Below are positions 1-5,560 of a stretch of DNA of 8,502 bases, in pieces; the stretch's first letter is position 1, and every line of letters begins with the position of its first letter. Source of the stretch: Candidatus Margulisiibacteriota bacterium (GTDB taxonomy: Bacteria > Margulisbacteria > Termititenacia > Termititenacales > Termititenacaceae); NCBI GenBank assembly GCA_031279615.1, contig JAITIE010000133.1:1-8502 (forward strand), written 5' to 3'. The notes under the pieces were generated by a model. The model did no database searches, had not been told where the DNA came from, and saw nothing but the letters and a program-made list of their open reading frames with translations. The position numbers were made by a program, and so were the translations under genes.

Positions 1-10
1 CAGGCGCGAC

Positions 11-104
11 GTGAAGAGAGACCCAGCCGCTGGCTCGGTCAGCCAGCGACACTTCTGCGGCGACTTGTGGTCGCACACAGTCGCAAGCAGACGAAGTCTG
101 CGCC
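11..104. repeat. Structured tandem repeat, unit 1 (three hairpins)
   Basis: This is the first of two tandem units that begin with GTGA-G-type sequence. It contains three stem-loops in order. H1 has an 8-bp stem (28-35 with 41-48) and loop CGGTC. H2 has a 5-bp stem (60-64 with 70-74) and loop TTGTG. H3 has a 6-bp stem (87-92 with 96-101) closing a GAA triloop. A short CTG/CAG helix (55-57 with 78-80) can extend H2. Aligned to unit 2 at an offset of 89 bases, the core 28-101 matches at 61 of 74 positions by hand count. The unit lies downstream of the minus-strand flavoprotein gene. No plausible protein is encoded here. It could be a REP-like or MITE-like repeat or a structured RNA; the sequence does not decide which strand matters. 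Confidence 0.75.
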
Positions 105-198
105 GTGAGAGCCAGCCGTCGGCTCGGTTAGCCGACGACACTTCTGCGGCGGCTTGTGGCCGCTCGCAGTCGCAAGCGCACGAAGTGAGCGAAGTTAA
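105..198. repeat. Structured tandem repeat, unit 2 (three hairpins)
   Basis: This is the second copy of the unit at 11-104, with all three hairpins kept. H1 pairs 117-124 with 130-137 and has loop CGGTT. H2 pairs 149-153 with 159-163 and has loop TTGTG. H3 pairs 176-181 with 185-190 around a GAA triloop, with one G-A mismatch. Two H1 pairs, one H2 pair and one H3 pair are changed on both sides relative to unit 1, so pairing is kept. The spacers (11 nt between H1 and H2, 12 nt between H2 and H3) are conserved in length; the first is identical in sequence. Confidence 0.75.
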
Positions 199-291
199 GT
201 GAGAGCAACAAGGAGGCGAAGCATCCGACGTTTATTCGCGCGCATCGTAAATAATCCCGCGCCCGCCACTGCCGTGACGAGTTTGCGGCAT
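199..291. other. Partial third repeat start, then unassigned spacer
   Basis: A third GTGAGAGC start lies at 199, again 94 bp after the previous one. The similarity stops after about 10 bases, so the array decays or ends here. A further GCGAAGC triloop-type motif lies near 216-222. From about 225 to 291 I see no gene, no tRNA and no clear terminator. This stretch is the immediate 3' flank of the minus-strand flavoprotein gene. Confidence 0.45.
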
Positions 292-924
292 CTATCTAAT
301 AAAATTCGTGGCGATTTTAGGCTCTTCCTCTGGCAACGGGACACCAGCCTTAAGACCGGCTGCTTGACAGCGCAGAAAAAAGGCCATGTTGCGCGCCAGT
401 GTGCGCATAGTCTGCAGGCCTTCCAAATCTTTTTGCACATCCTCCGGTGCGGAGCCGTGCACCATATTCCAGTACTGCGAAGAAATTACCGGCATTTGCA
501 TCAGGCCAAAATATTTATTCACCTGATCATAGGTCGCCGTAGTACCCGCCCGCCTGGCTGACATGACCGCCGCGGCCGGTTTCAGATAAAAAGATCTTAG
601 GCCAGCGCACATAGCGGCGTAAAACACCCGGTCCAAAAAAGAAGTCAGCGCTCCCGAGGCGCCCGCCCAATGCACCGGTGTGCCAAAAATAAAACCGTCA
701 AAATCTGCGGCGACCGCCAGAAATTCATTAACTCGGTCATCAAACACGCAGCGCTTTTTCTCCGCACAGCTGTGGCAGGCGATGCAGCCGGACAGCGGTT
801 TATTGCCAAGCCAGAAAAATTCCGCGGCGATGTTCTCTTGAGCAAAAGTTTTGGCCGCCTCGGATAACGCCGCATAGGTGCAGCCTTTTTCGTGCGGGCT
901 GCCATTGACCAAAACAACTTTCAT
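292..924 (-). CDS. Flavodoxin-fold NAD(P)H-dependent reductase, iron-sulfur flavoprotein type
   Basis: This 210-residue protein has the NADPH-dependent FMN reductase / iron-sulfur flavoprotein fold. The N-terminal strand MKVVLVNGSP leads into the FMN phosphate loop (GSPHEKG, residues 8-14). PVHWAGASGALTSFLDR (about 83-99) is the typical second flavin-contact and dimer region. Between them sits a compact cysteine cluster, C47-x2-C50-x2-C53-x5-C59. This is the spacing I recall for the [4Fe-4S] ligands of Methanosarcina iron-sulfur flavoprotein, so a cluster is likely but unproven. There is no signal peptide, so it is cytoplasmic. The ATG has an AAGGA Shine-Dalgarno (933-937) 8 nt upstream. It lies 60 bp downstream of the exported flavodoxin gene on the same strand and is probably co-transcribed. 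The physiological substrate is unknown. The alternative is a plain FMN or quinone reductase whose cysteines bind no cluster. Confidence 0.85.
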   Translation of the reverse strand: MKVVLVNGSPHEKGCTYAALSEAAKTFAQENIAAEFFWLGNKPLSGCIACHSCAEKKRCVFDDRVNEFLAVAADFDGFIFGTPVHWAGASGALTSFLDRVFYAAMCAGLRSFYLKPAAAVMSARRAGTTATYDQVNKYFGLMQMPVISSQYWNMVHGSAPEDVQKDLEGLQTMRTLARNMAFFLRCQAAGLKAGVPLPEEEPKIATNFIR

Positions 925-984
925 TTTAATTTTCCTTTTCCAAAAAAACTTCGCCAGTAACCTTGCTTTTATTCAAAGCGTTGA

Positions 985-1542
985 TCAAAGCCAAGACGCC
1001 AGCCAGTCCGCCACTTCTTTTTGAGCGTCCTGAACACCGCTGCGGGGGAAAGCTTTGCCGGACGCGACATTGGCCGACGGCTGCAGCGCGCGAATGTCCC
1101 GCACGGCGCTGCCCAGTCCGCTGCCGCCATACGTGATAAAAGGAATGAGCGTCTTGCCGGAAAAATCCTGCGTGGACAAAAATGTTTCGACAGGCGTCGC
1201 TATCGTGCCAAACCAGCAAGGCGAACCGATAAACACAAGGTCATAATTCTGGCCGCCGGCAAAATCGCTTTTGATTTTCGGTTTAACGCCGGAACTTTTT
1301 TCCTTTTTTATCTGCTCCACAATTACTTTGTATTCCGCAGGATACGGAGTTACGGTTTGAATTTCATAAACATCGCCGCTGGTCAAATCCCTAATCAGGC
1401 TGGCGATCGCGCGCGTGTTGCCGGAATGGGAATAATAGACCACTAGTATTTTAGGCGCTTCTTTGTCTAGCGCCGGCGATCGCGCTAAAATTATTCCAGT
1501 CAAAATCAACAAAATAAATGCCAAGCCCAATATTTTTCTCAT
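985..1542 (-). CDS. Exported or membrane-anchored flavodoxin
   Basis: This 185-residue flavodoxin resembles the Flavodoxin_4 type. Residues 1-21 are a basic start (MRK) followed by a hydrophobic stretch (ILGLAFILLILTGIILA), so it has a signal peptide or a single membrane anchor. No lipobox cysteine is present. The mature domain starts with KILVVYYSHSGNTRAIA (about 31-47), the FMN phosphate-binding loop. PYPAEY (about 66-71) and GSPCWFGTIATP follow, the latter near the isoalloxazine site. The family is usually cytoplasmic or lipoprotein-linked, so an exported copy suggests electron transfer at the cell envelope. The ATG has a clear AGGAG Shine-Dalgarno (1548-1552) 5 nt upstream. It is the first gene of a two-gene unit with the flavoprotein at 292-924 and diverges from the HAD phosphatase gene. 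The partner is unknown. Confidence 0.85.
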   Translation of the reverse strand: MRKILGLAFILLILTGIILARSPALDKEAPKILVVYYSHSGNTRAIASLIRDLTSGDVYEIQTVTPYPAEYKVIVEQIKKEKSSGVKPKIKSDFAGGQNYDLVFIGSPCWFGTIATPVETFLSTQDFSGKTLIPFITYGGSGLGSAVRDIRALQPSANVASGKAFPRSGVQDAQKEVADWLASWL

Positions 1543-1546
1543 GCTG

Positions 1547-1552
1547 TCTCCT
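1547..1552 (-). promoter_or_regulatory. Shine-Dalgarno site of the exported flavodoxin gene
   Basis: The minus strand reads AGGAGA here, four bases before the ATG (five counted from the AGGAG core). It fixes the start of the flavodoxin with its hydrophobic leader and contrasts with the plus-strand genes, which have no such site. Confidence 0.7.
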
Positions 1553-1570
1553 AAATTTTTATCTTTTGGC

Positions 1571-1590
1571 CAGGCGCTTTTCGCCGCCTG
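1571..1590 (-). other. Hairpin in the 5' leader of the flavodoxin gene
   Basis: CAGGCG at one end and CGCCTG at the other form a perfect 6-bp stem with an 8-nt loop. If transcription starts near 1604, the hairpin lies inside the leader, about 20 nt before the Shine-Dalgarno site. It has no T-run, so it is not a terminator. It could affect translation or mRNA stability, or be chance. Confidence 0.3.
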
Positions 1591-1610
1591 CCTGTCTCAG
1601 CCAATCAATA

Positions 1611-1639
1611 TTTTTACCTCACTGCTGTAAGCATATCAA
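1611..1639 (-). promoter_or_regulatory. Candidate sigma70 promoter of the flavodoxin pair
   Basis: On the minus strand, TTGATA (-35, at 1634-1639) is followed after exactly 17 bp by TAAAAA (-10, at 1611-1616). The predicted start is near 1604, giving a leader of about 62 nt before the flavodoxin ATG. The -35 matches consensus at five of six positions and the -10 at four of six. Confidence 0.45.
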
Positions 1640-1698
1640 TTCCAGCTCGACCAGTAAAGCAGTCTGCCGGACCGCTTCCGCCGCCGAATTGGTTTCGA

Positions 1699-1727
1699 TT
1701 GACAGATGCAGGCTCGTAAGCTACAAA
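1699..1727 (+). promoter_or_regulatory. Candidate sigma70 promoter of the HAD gene, giving a leaderless transcript
   Basis: A perfect TTGACA (1699-1704) is followed after 17 bp by TACAAA (1722-1727, four of six consensus positions). Placing the last -10 base at -7 puts +1 at 1734, the A of the phosphatase ATG. No Shine-Dalgarno-like purine run precedes that ATG. This agrees with leaderless translation and supports the start at 1734. Confidence 0.6.
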
Positions 1728-1733
1728 TGCTCA

Positions 1734-2387
1734 ATGTCCCTGACTTTAACCGGCAAAAAACTTTTTCTTTTCGATTTTGACGGCACGCTGGTCGACACCT
1801 CACAAGGCATTATGGCCTCGCTCAATCACACGCGGGAGAGCTACGGACTGCCCGCGCTGACTTTTGAGCAGGCGCGGCGCGCTGTAGGCCGCGGCCTGGA
1901 AATCATGCTGGCTGACGCGCTGGCCGAGCGGCCGGATATTGACAGCGCGGAGGCCGCGCGGATTTACCGCGCGCATCACCAGACGCACATGTATACCGGC
2001 CTAAAATTTTATCCGGGCTTAAAAGATTTTTTGACGCAGCTGCACATTCAGAAAAAACTGCTGGGCATCGTCTCCAACAAACATAGTTATTTTATCGCCA
2101 AAATCCTGGCCAAATTGGCCTGTCCGGTGAGTTTTGATGTCATCGTCGGGGCGGACACTTTGCCGGAGCACAAACCCGATCCGCGGCCGGTGCTTCATGC
2201 CTGCGCGCAGCTCGACAGCAGCCAAGCAGAAACTGTCTTTTTCGGCGACTCGATTTACGACATGCAGGCCGGCCGCGGGGCCGGAGTTTTTACCATCGGC
2301 TGTGCCTGGGGTTTTAACGGAACGGAGCCATTTCAAACCGACCCGCCGGATCTAGTCATCAACAATATCGCCGAAATAGTCCTTTAA
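1734..2387 (+). CDS. HAD-superfamily phosphatase, phosphoglycolate phosphatase-like
   Basis: This 217-residue protein has all four haloacid dehalogenase motifs. Motif I is DFDGTLVD (14-21; nucleophile D14, general acid D16). Motif II is S114 in GIVSNK. Motif III is the lysine in EHKPDP (K147). Motif IV is GDSIYD (171-176), which binds magnesium. The helical cap between motif I and II (about 20-85), with a G-x-G-type VGRGLE segment, resembles the Gph/PpaX group, so it probably hydrolyses a small phosphorylated metabolite such as 2-phosphoglycolate or a nucleotide. The exact substrate cannot be read from sequence. An upstream ATG at 1518 would add 72 residues, but these overlap the flavodoxin start and look non-protein-like. 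The ATG at 1734 gives the normal family length and coincides with the predicted transcription start. The trpR-like gene follows 55 bp later with its own promoter. Confidence 0.9.
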   Translation: MSLTLTGKKLFLFDFDGTLVDTSQGIMASLNHTRESYGLPALTFEQARRAVGRGLEIMLADALAERPDIDSAEAARIYRAHHQTHMYTGLKFYPGLKDFLTQLHIQKKLLGIVSNKHSYFIAKILAKLACPVSFDVIVGADTLPEHKPDPRPVLHACAQLDSSQAETVFFGDSIYDMQAGRGAGVFTIGCAWGFNGTEPFQTDPPDLVINNIAEIVL

Positions 2388-2407
2388 TCTTTCCAGCGCG
2401 CCGCCGT

Positions 2408-2436
2408 TTGACATTTCAGCTTTTGTTTCTTTTAAT
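2408..2436 (+). promoter_or_regulatory. Candidate sigma70 promoter of the trpR-like gene, giving a leaderless transcript
   Basis: A perfect TTGACA (2408-2413), a 17-bp spacer and TTTAAT (2431-2436, five of six consensus positions) lie in the 55-bp gap after the HAD gene. The predicted +1 is 2443, the A of the ATG. No Shine-Dalgarno site is present. The geometry is identical to the promoter at 1699-1727. Confidence 0.7.
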
Positions 2437-2442
2437 AGTAAC

Positions 2443-2730
2443 ATGAATGACCGGCAGGAATTGCAGGAACTCTGCGGCGCGCTGACCAAATGCCGCCGGA
2501 AACTTTTAACGGAGTTTCTGCGCGATATTCTCACGCCCAATGAACTGCGCGAGCTCTGCCAGCGCTGGCGCGTCATTAAAATGCTGGCGGCTGGCCAGAC
2601 ACAGCGCGAGATTGCCAAAACTTTGAAGACCTCGCTGTGCAAGATCACCCGCGGCTCGCGCGAACTCAAGAAGAAAAACAGCTCTTTTCTACAAGTCTTG
2701 CGTTTCCGCGTCTCCAGACTGCGGCTTTAA
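2443..2730 (+). CDS. TrpR-family transcriptional regulator
   Basis: This 95-residue protein looks like a Trp repressor-type DNA-binding protein; E. coli TrpR has 108 residues. LTPNELRELCQRWRVIKML (30-48) matches the segment containing LTPDEREALGTRVRIV in E. coli TrpR. The helix-turn-helix follows (GQTQREIAKTLKTSLCKITRGS, about 51-72), ending in the hallmark ITRGS. Residues equivalent to E. coli Arg54 and Arg84, which contact tryptophan, are kept as R41 and R70. The residue aligned with Ser88 is Glu. It should bind DNA as a dimer, perhaps with tryptophan or another ligand as corepressor. The related YerC/YecD group usually lacks the RGS sequence, so I favour true TrpR relatives. No trp genes or TrpR operator are visible here. 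Its last 14 codons overlap the end of metH on the other strand. Confidence 0.8.
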   Translation: MNDRQELQELCGALTKCRRKLLTEFLRDILTPNELRELCQRWRVIKMLAAGQTQREIAKTLKTSLCKITRGSRELKKKNSSFLQVLRFRVSRLRL

Positions 2731-5115
2731 TAGTTTTTTCGCTTGCAAGACCGCGGCGGCGGCGTCCGCAGTGTGATGCGCGCCAAATTTTCCGGCAAAC
2801 TCCGCCGTCACCACCGCGCCGCCGACCATGACCGGAATATCCAGATTTTTTTCCAGCAGTTTGGCCTTGACCTCTTTCATTTTTAGCATCGTGGTGGTCA
2901 GCAAAGCGCTCAATAAAATAATGTCGGCCCGCCGCTCCAGCGCCGCCGCGACAATTTTGTCCGCAGGCACATCTTTGCCAAGATCGATCACCTGAAAACC
3001 GTGATTTTCCAGCATCATCGCCACGATATTCTTGCCGATGTCGTGAATATCGCCCTCGACCGTGCAGACAATCGCCGTGCCGATAGACGCCGCGCCGGAC
3101 TGCCGCAGTAAAGGCTTGAGATATTCAAAAGCTTTTTTCATCGTATTGGCTGAAGCGATCATTTGCGGCAGATAGTATCGACCGGCAGAGTAATACTCGC
3201 CAACTTTTTCCAGCGCTGGCAGTAATTCTCGATCCAAAATTTCCTGCGGCTTTTTTTTCTCCAGAGCGGCCTTGACCAAATCCAGCACAGCCGCTGCATT
3301 GCCTTCGATAATCGTTTCGTAAATCGAAGGCTCTTTAGACACTGATTTTTTTGAGGCCGCCACGGAGTCCGGCGCGGCGATCCGCGCGATGTATTGGGCG
3401 GCGTTTTGGTCTTTGCCCAGGATGACGGCTTCCGCCAACTGCTCGGCGTCGGTATATTGGTCAATTTGCCGGTAGGTCGCCGCGCTGATGATAGCCGCTT
3501 TCAGTCCGGCTTTTTCCAGCAATTTCAAAAAAACATTGTTGATATTTTTGCGCTGCGGCAGGCCAAAAGACACATTGCTCACGCCCAGAGAAGTTTGCCA
3601 GCCGAGTTTGGTAATTTCCGCCGTCGTTTTCAGGGTCTCCCGCGCAGCCTGCGGCTCGGAAGCCAGCGTCATAACCAGACCGTCAAAGAAAACTTTGTGT
3701 TCAGGAAAATCAGCCGCGCGCAGATAGTCCATTATTTTTCGGGCAACGGCCACCCGCTCCGCGGCGGTCGGCGGTATGCCCCGTTCGTCGAGTGTCAGCG
3801 CGATCAAAGCCGCGCCGTAACGCTTGGCCAGCGGAACAATTTTGTCCAGAGAGCTTTGTTTGCCGTTTACGGAATTAATCAACGCCAGGCCCGGATAATT
3901 TTTTAAAGCGGCTTCCAGCACGGCTGGATCGTCAGAATCCAGACAGAGCGGTTTATCCGTAACCATAGTCAAAGTCTGCACGCATTTTTGCATTAAGCGC
4001 GTCTGGTCTAACTCCGGCACGCCGACATTGAGGTCTAGCAAATCCGCCGCGCTTTGCTCTTTGGCTTGTTCACGCAGGAAATTTTCCTGACCGGTTTTTA
4101 ATTCCTCGGCAAATCTCCGACGCGCGGTCGGATTGAGGCTCTCGCCGATTTTTAAAAACGGCTTCGTTTCGGACAAACGCACAACTTTGCCGCGGCTGGT
4201 AAAGTAAACTTCCTTTTGAGCGCTATCAGAATTATGATATTTTACGGATAATTTTTTGACAGCTTTAGCCAGCGCGGCAATATGCGCCGGCGTCGTGCCG
4301 CAACAGCCACCGAAAATCTGCACGCCGTACTGCGCCAGCTCGGCCATAATTTCCGCGAATTTCTGCGGCGTCATAGTATAGGTCAATTTATCGTTCAGCA
4401 ATTCCGGCAGGCCGGCGTTGGGCATGACCATCAGCGGCAAACCGAGCGCGCCTAAATCCTGGTAACATTTTTTGTACAGCTCGACCACGCCTTCCGGCCC
4501 GATCGAACAATTTATGGACAGCGCGTCCGCGCCCAGCTCGCGTAAAGTCGCATCCGCGGTAAAAATATCCGTGCCGGTCAAAGTGCGCCCCTGCTCATTG
4601 TAAGTCAGGGAGCAGATTACCGGCCGGCCGCTGATATCTTTAATCGCCAGCAGCGCCGCGCGCATCTCCTGCAGGTCGCTGATAGTTTCGACGATGAACA
4701 AATCCACTCCAGCTCTGGCCAGAGCCGCCGCCTGCGCGCGATAGGACGCGTACGCTTCATCAAAACTCAGCGCGCCGAGCGGCTCCAGCAGTTTGCCGGT
4801 CGGCCCCAGCGAACCGGCGACAAAACGCGCGCCGGAAGCGCGGGCATTATGCGCCGCGGCTTGATTGAACTCCTCCAGTTTATCCGCCAGACCAAGCTCC
4901 TGTAATTTGATTAAACTGGAATTAAACGTGTTGGTTTCCACAATATCCGCGCCGGCTGAAGCGTATTCACGGTGAATTTGCGCGATAAGCTCCGGCTGTT
5001 CGACATTGAGTTTGTCCGCCAGCGCATGCTCATAGCCACGCTGCATCAGGATCGTGCCCATCGCGCCGTCGAAAATCAAAGGCTGGCCGGATTTTAAAGC
5101 CGCGCGGATGTCCAT
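2689..5115 (-). CDS. metH: Cobalamin-dependent methionine synthase lacking the activation domain
   Basis: This 808-residue enzyme transfers the methyl group of 5-methyltetrahydrofolate to homocysteine through cobalamin. The homocysteine domain (about 1-290) has the zinc ligands C203 (INCSIGP) and C271/C272 (GGCCGTTP). The pterin-binding domain (about 318-565) has IGESLNPT, DLNVGVP, a CLDSDDP strand and GVSNVSFGLP. A helical cap (about 597-675) precedes the Rossmann cobalamin domain (about 677-795), with GDIHDIGKN (D689, axial ligand H691, G694), S736-x-L and GG at 765-766. The protein ends here. E. coli MetH is about 1,227 residues and adds the AdoMet-binding reactivation domain; Thermotoga MetH is similarly short and uses a separate reactivation protein. 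No Shine-Dalgarno precedes the ATG, which overlaps the stop of the upstream gene (TGATG), suggesting coupled translation. Confidence 0.95.
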   Translation of the reverse strand: MDIRAALKSGQPLIFDGAMGTILMQRGYEHALADKLNVEQPELIAQIHREYASAGADIVETNTFNSSLIKLQELGLADKLEEFNQAAAHNARASGARFVAGSLGPTGKLLEPLGALSFDEAYASYRAQAAALARAGVDLFIVETISDLQEMRAALLAIKDISGRPVICSLTYNEQGRTLTGTDIFTADATLRELGADALSINCSIGPEGVVELYKKCYQDLGALGLPLMVMPNAGLPELLNDKLTYTMTPQKFAEIMAELAQYGVQIFGGCCGTTPAHIAALAKAVKKLSVKYHNSDSAQKEVYFTSRGKVVRLSETKPFLKIGESLNPTARRRFAEELKTGQENFLREQAKEQSAADLLDLNVGVPELDQTRLMQKCVQTLTMVTDKPLCLDSDDPAVLEAALKNYPGLALINSVNGKQSSLDKIVPLAKRYGAALIALTLDERGIPPTAAERVAVARKIMDYLRAADFPEHKVFFDGLVMTLASEPQAARETLKTTAEITKLGWQTSLGVSNVSFGLPQRKNINNVFLKLLEKAGLKAAIISAATYRQIDQYTDAEQLAEAVILGKDQNAAQYIARIAAPDSVAASKKSVSKEPSIYETIIEGNAAAVLDLVKAALEKKKPQEILDRELLPALEKVGEYYSAGRYYLPQMIASANTMKKAFEYLKPLLRQSGAASIGTAIVCTVEGDIHDIGKNIVAMMLENHGFQVIDLGKDVPADKIVAAALERRADIILLSALLTTTMLKMKEVKAKLLEKNLDIPVMVGGAVVTAEFAGKFGAHHTADAAAAVLQAKKLLKPQSGDAETQDL

Positions 5116-5549
5116 CAGGCCAGCAGTTTATTCAAAATATCCCTGACCGCCGCGCCGTCGGCCTGAGCGCCGAGCCTGCCCAGCACAGTTTTCATTAACA
5201 GGCCAAATTTGCTTTTGTCTTTGCCCAGTTCCTTGATGGCGTCCTGCGCCGCCTCTGCGATCTGCCCGGCGGTTAATTCCGGCGGCAGAAATTCTTTTAC
5301 TATCGCCAGTTCCGCTTCCGTTTCGACAGCTATCTCATTTTTACCGGCTCTTTTGGCCAGGTCTATAGTCTCGGCCAGAGTCTTGGCGTAGCCGCGAAAA
5401 AGTTTCACGCTCTCCTCCTCGCTGACTTCGCCGCGCGCGTTGACATTAAGAATTTTCGCTTTGAGCATGCGCGCCACCGCGAGCCGCCGCTGATTTTTTT
5501 CCTTCATCGCGGTTTTGATCTCGTCATTTAGTTTTTCGACAACTGTCAT
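5115..5549 (-). CDS. GatB/YqeY-domain protein
   Basis: This 144-residue all-helical protein is of the usual YqeY length. Recognisable segments are the start (VEKLNDEIKTAMKEKNQRRL), RMLKAKI (27-33), the acidic AELAIVKEFLPPELT (about 79-93) and the C-terminal GRLGAQADGAAVRDILNKLL. The family resembles the tail domain of GatB, the tRNA-binding subunit of Asp/Glu-tRNA amidotransferase, so a tRNA-related role is often assumed; the actual function is unknown. The gene sits 9 bp after glyS. Its Shine-Dalgarno AAGGAGG overlaps the glyS stop codon, and its own stop shares one base with the metH start. That arrangement, between a tRNA synthetase and metH, indicates an operon. Confidence 0.9.
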   Translation of the reverse strand: MTVVEKLNDEIKTAMKEKNQRRLAVARMLKAKILNVNARGEVSEEESVKLFRGYAKTLAETIDLAKRAGKNEIAVETEAELAIVKEFLPPELTAGQIAEAAQDAIKELGKDKSKFGLLMKTVLGRLGAQADGAAVRDILNKLLA

Positions 5550-5553
5550 AAAG

Positions 5554-5560
5554 CCTCCTT
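5554..5560 (-). promoter_or_regulatory. Shine-Dalgarno of the yqeY-like gene overlapping the glyS stop
   Basis: The minus strand reads TAAGGAGG. TAA ends glyS and AAGGAGG, starting inside that stop, is a full Shine-Dalgarno site just before the ATG at 5549. Ribosomes finishing glyS are therefore placed to restart on the next gene. Confidence 0.75.

Noticed and set aside
105..198. Repeat units as integron attC sites
   Set aside because: GTTAGCC does not fit the GTTRRRY core, and no matching inverse core or cassette gene is present.
11..240. tRNA or CRISPR in the left-edge structured region
   Set aside because: There is no T-loop GTTCRA sequence or acceptor stem, and the 94-bp units have no repeat/spacer division.
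199..561. Plus-strand open frame over the flavoprotein 3' end
   Set aside because: It is Arg-rich with no family features and lies opposite a well-supported gene; the AAGGAGG near 210-216 is not followed by a start codon in a sensible frame.
926..1219. Alternative frame continuing past the flavodoxin stop, suggesting a frameshifted C-terminus
   Set aside because: The flavodoxin already ends with a normal C-terminal helix (VADWLASWL), and the upstream part of the alternative frame is not protein-like.
1403..1483. Two GCGATCGC octamers (cyanobacterial HIP1 motif)
   Set aside because: I noticed the octamer only here, which is far below the density expected of HIP1-rich cyanobacterial genomes.
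1518..1733. Upstream in-frame ATG giving a 72-residue N-terminal extension of the HAD protein
   Set aside because: The extension overlaps the divergent flavodoxin start and both candidate promoters, looks unlike a HAD N-terminus, and the normal family start is at 1734.
2350..2442. TrpR-type operator (CTAG-centred palindrome) near the trpR-like promoter
   Set aside because: Only a single CTAGT half-site is present at the end of the HAD gene, with no inverted partner near the promoter.
2640..2690. Intrinsic terminator for metH (AGAAAA / TTTTCT on the minus strand)
   Set aside because: The stem is weak and AT-only, with no proper T-tract, and it lies in trpR coding sequence.
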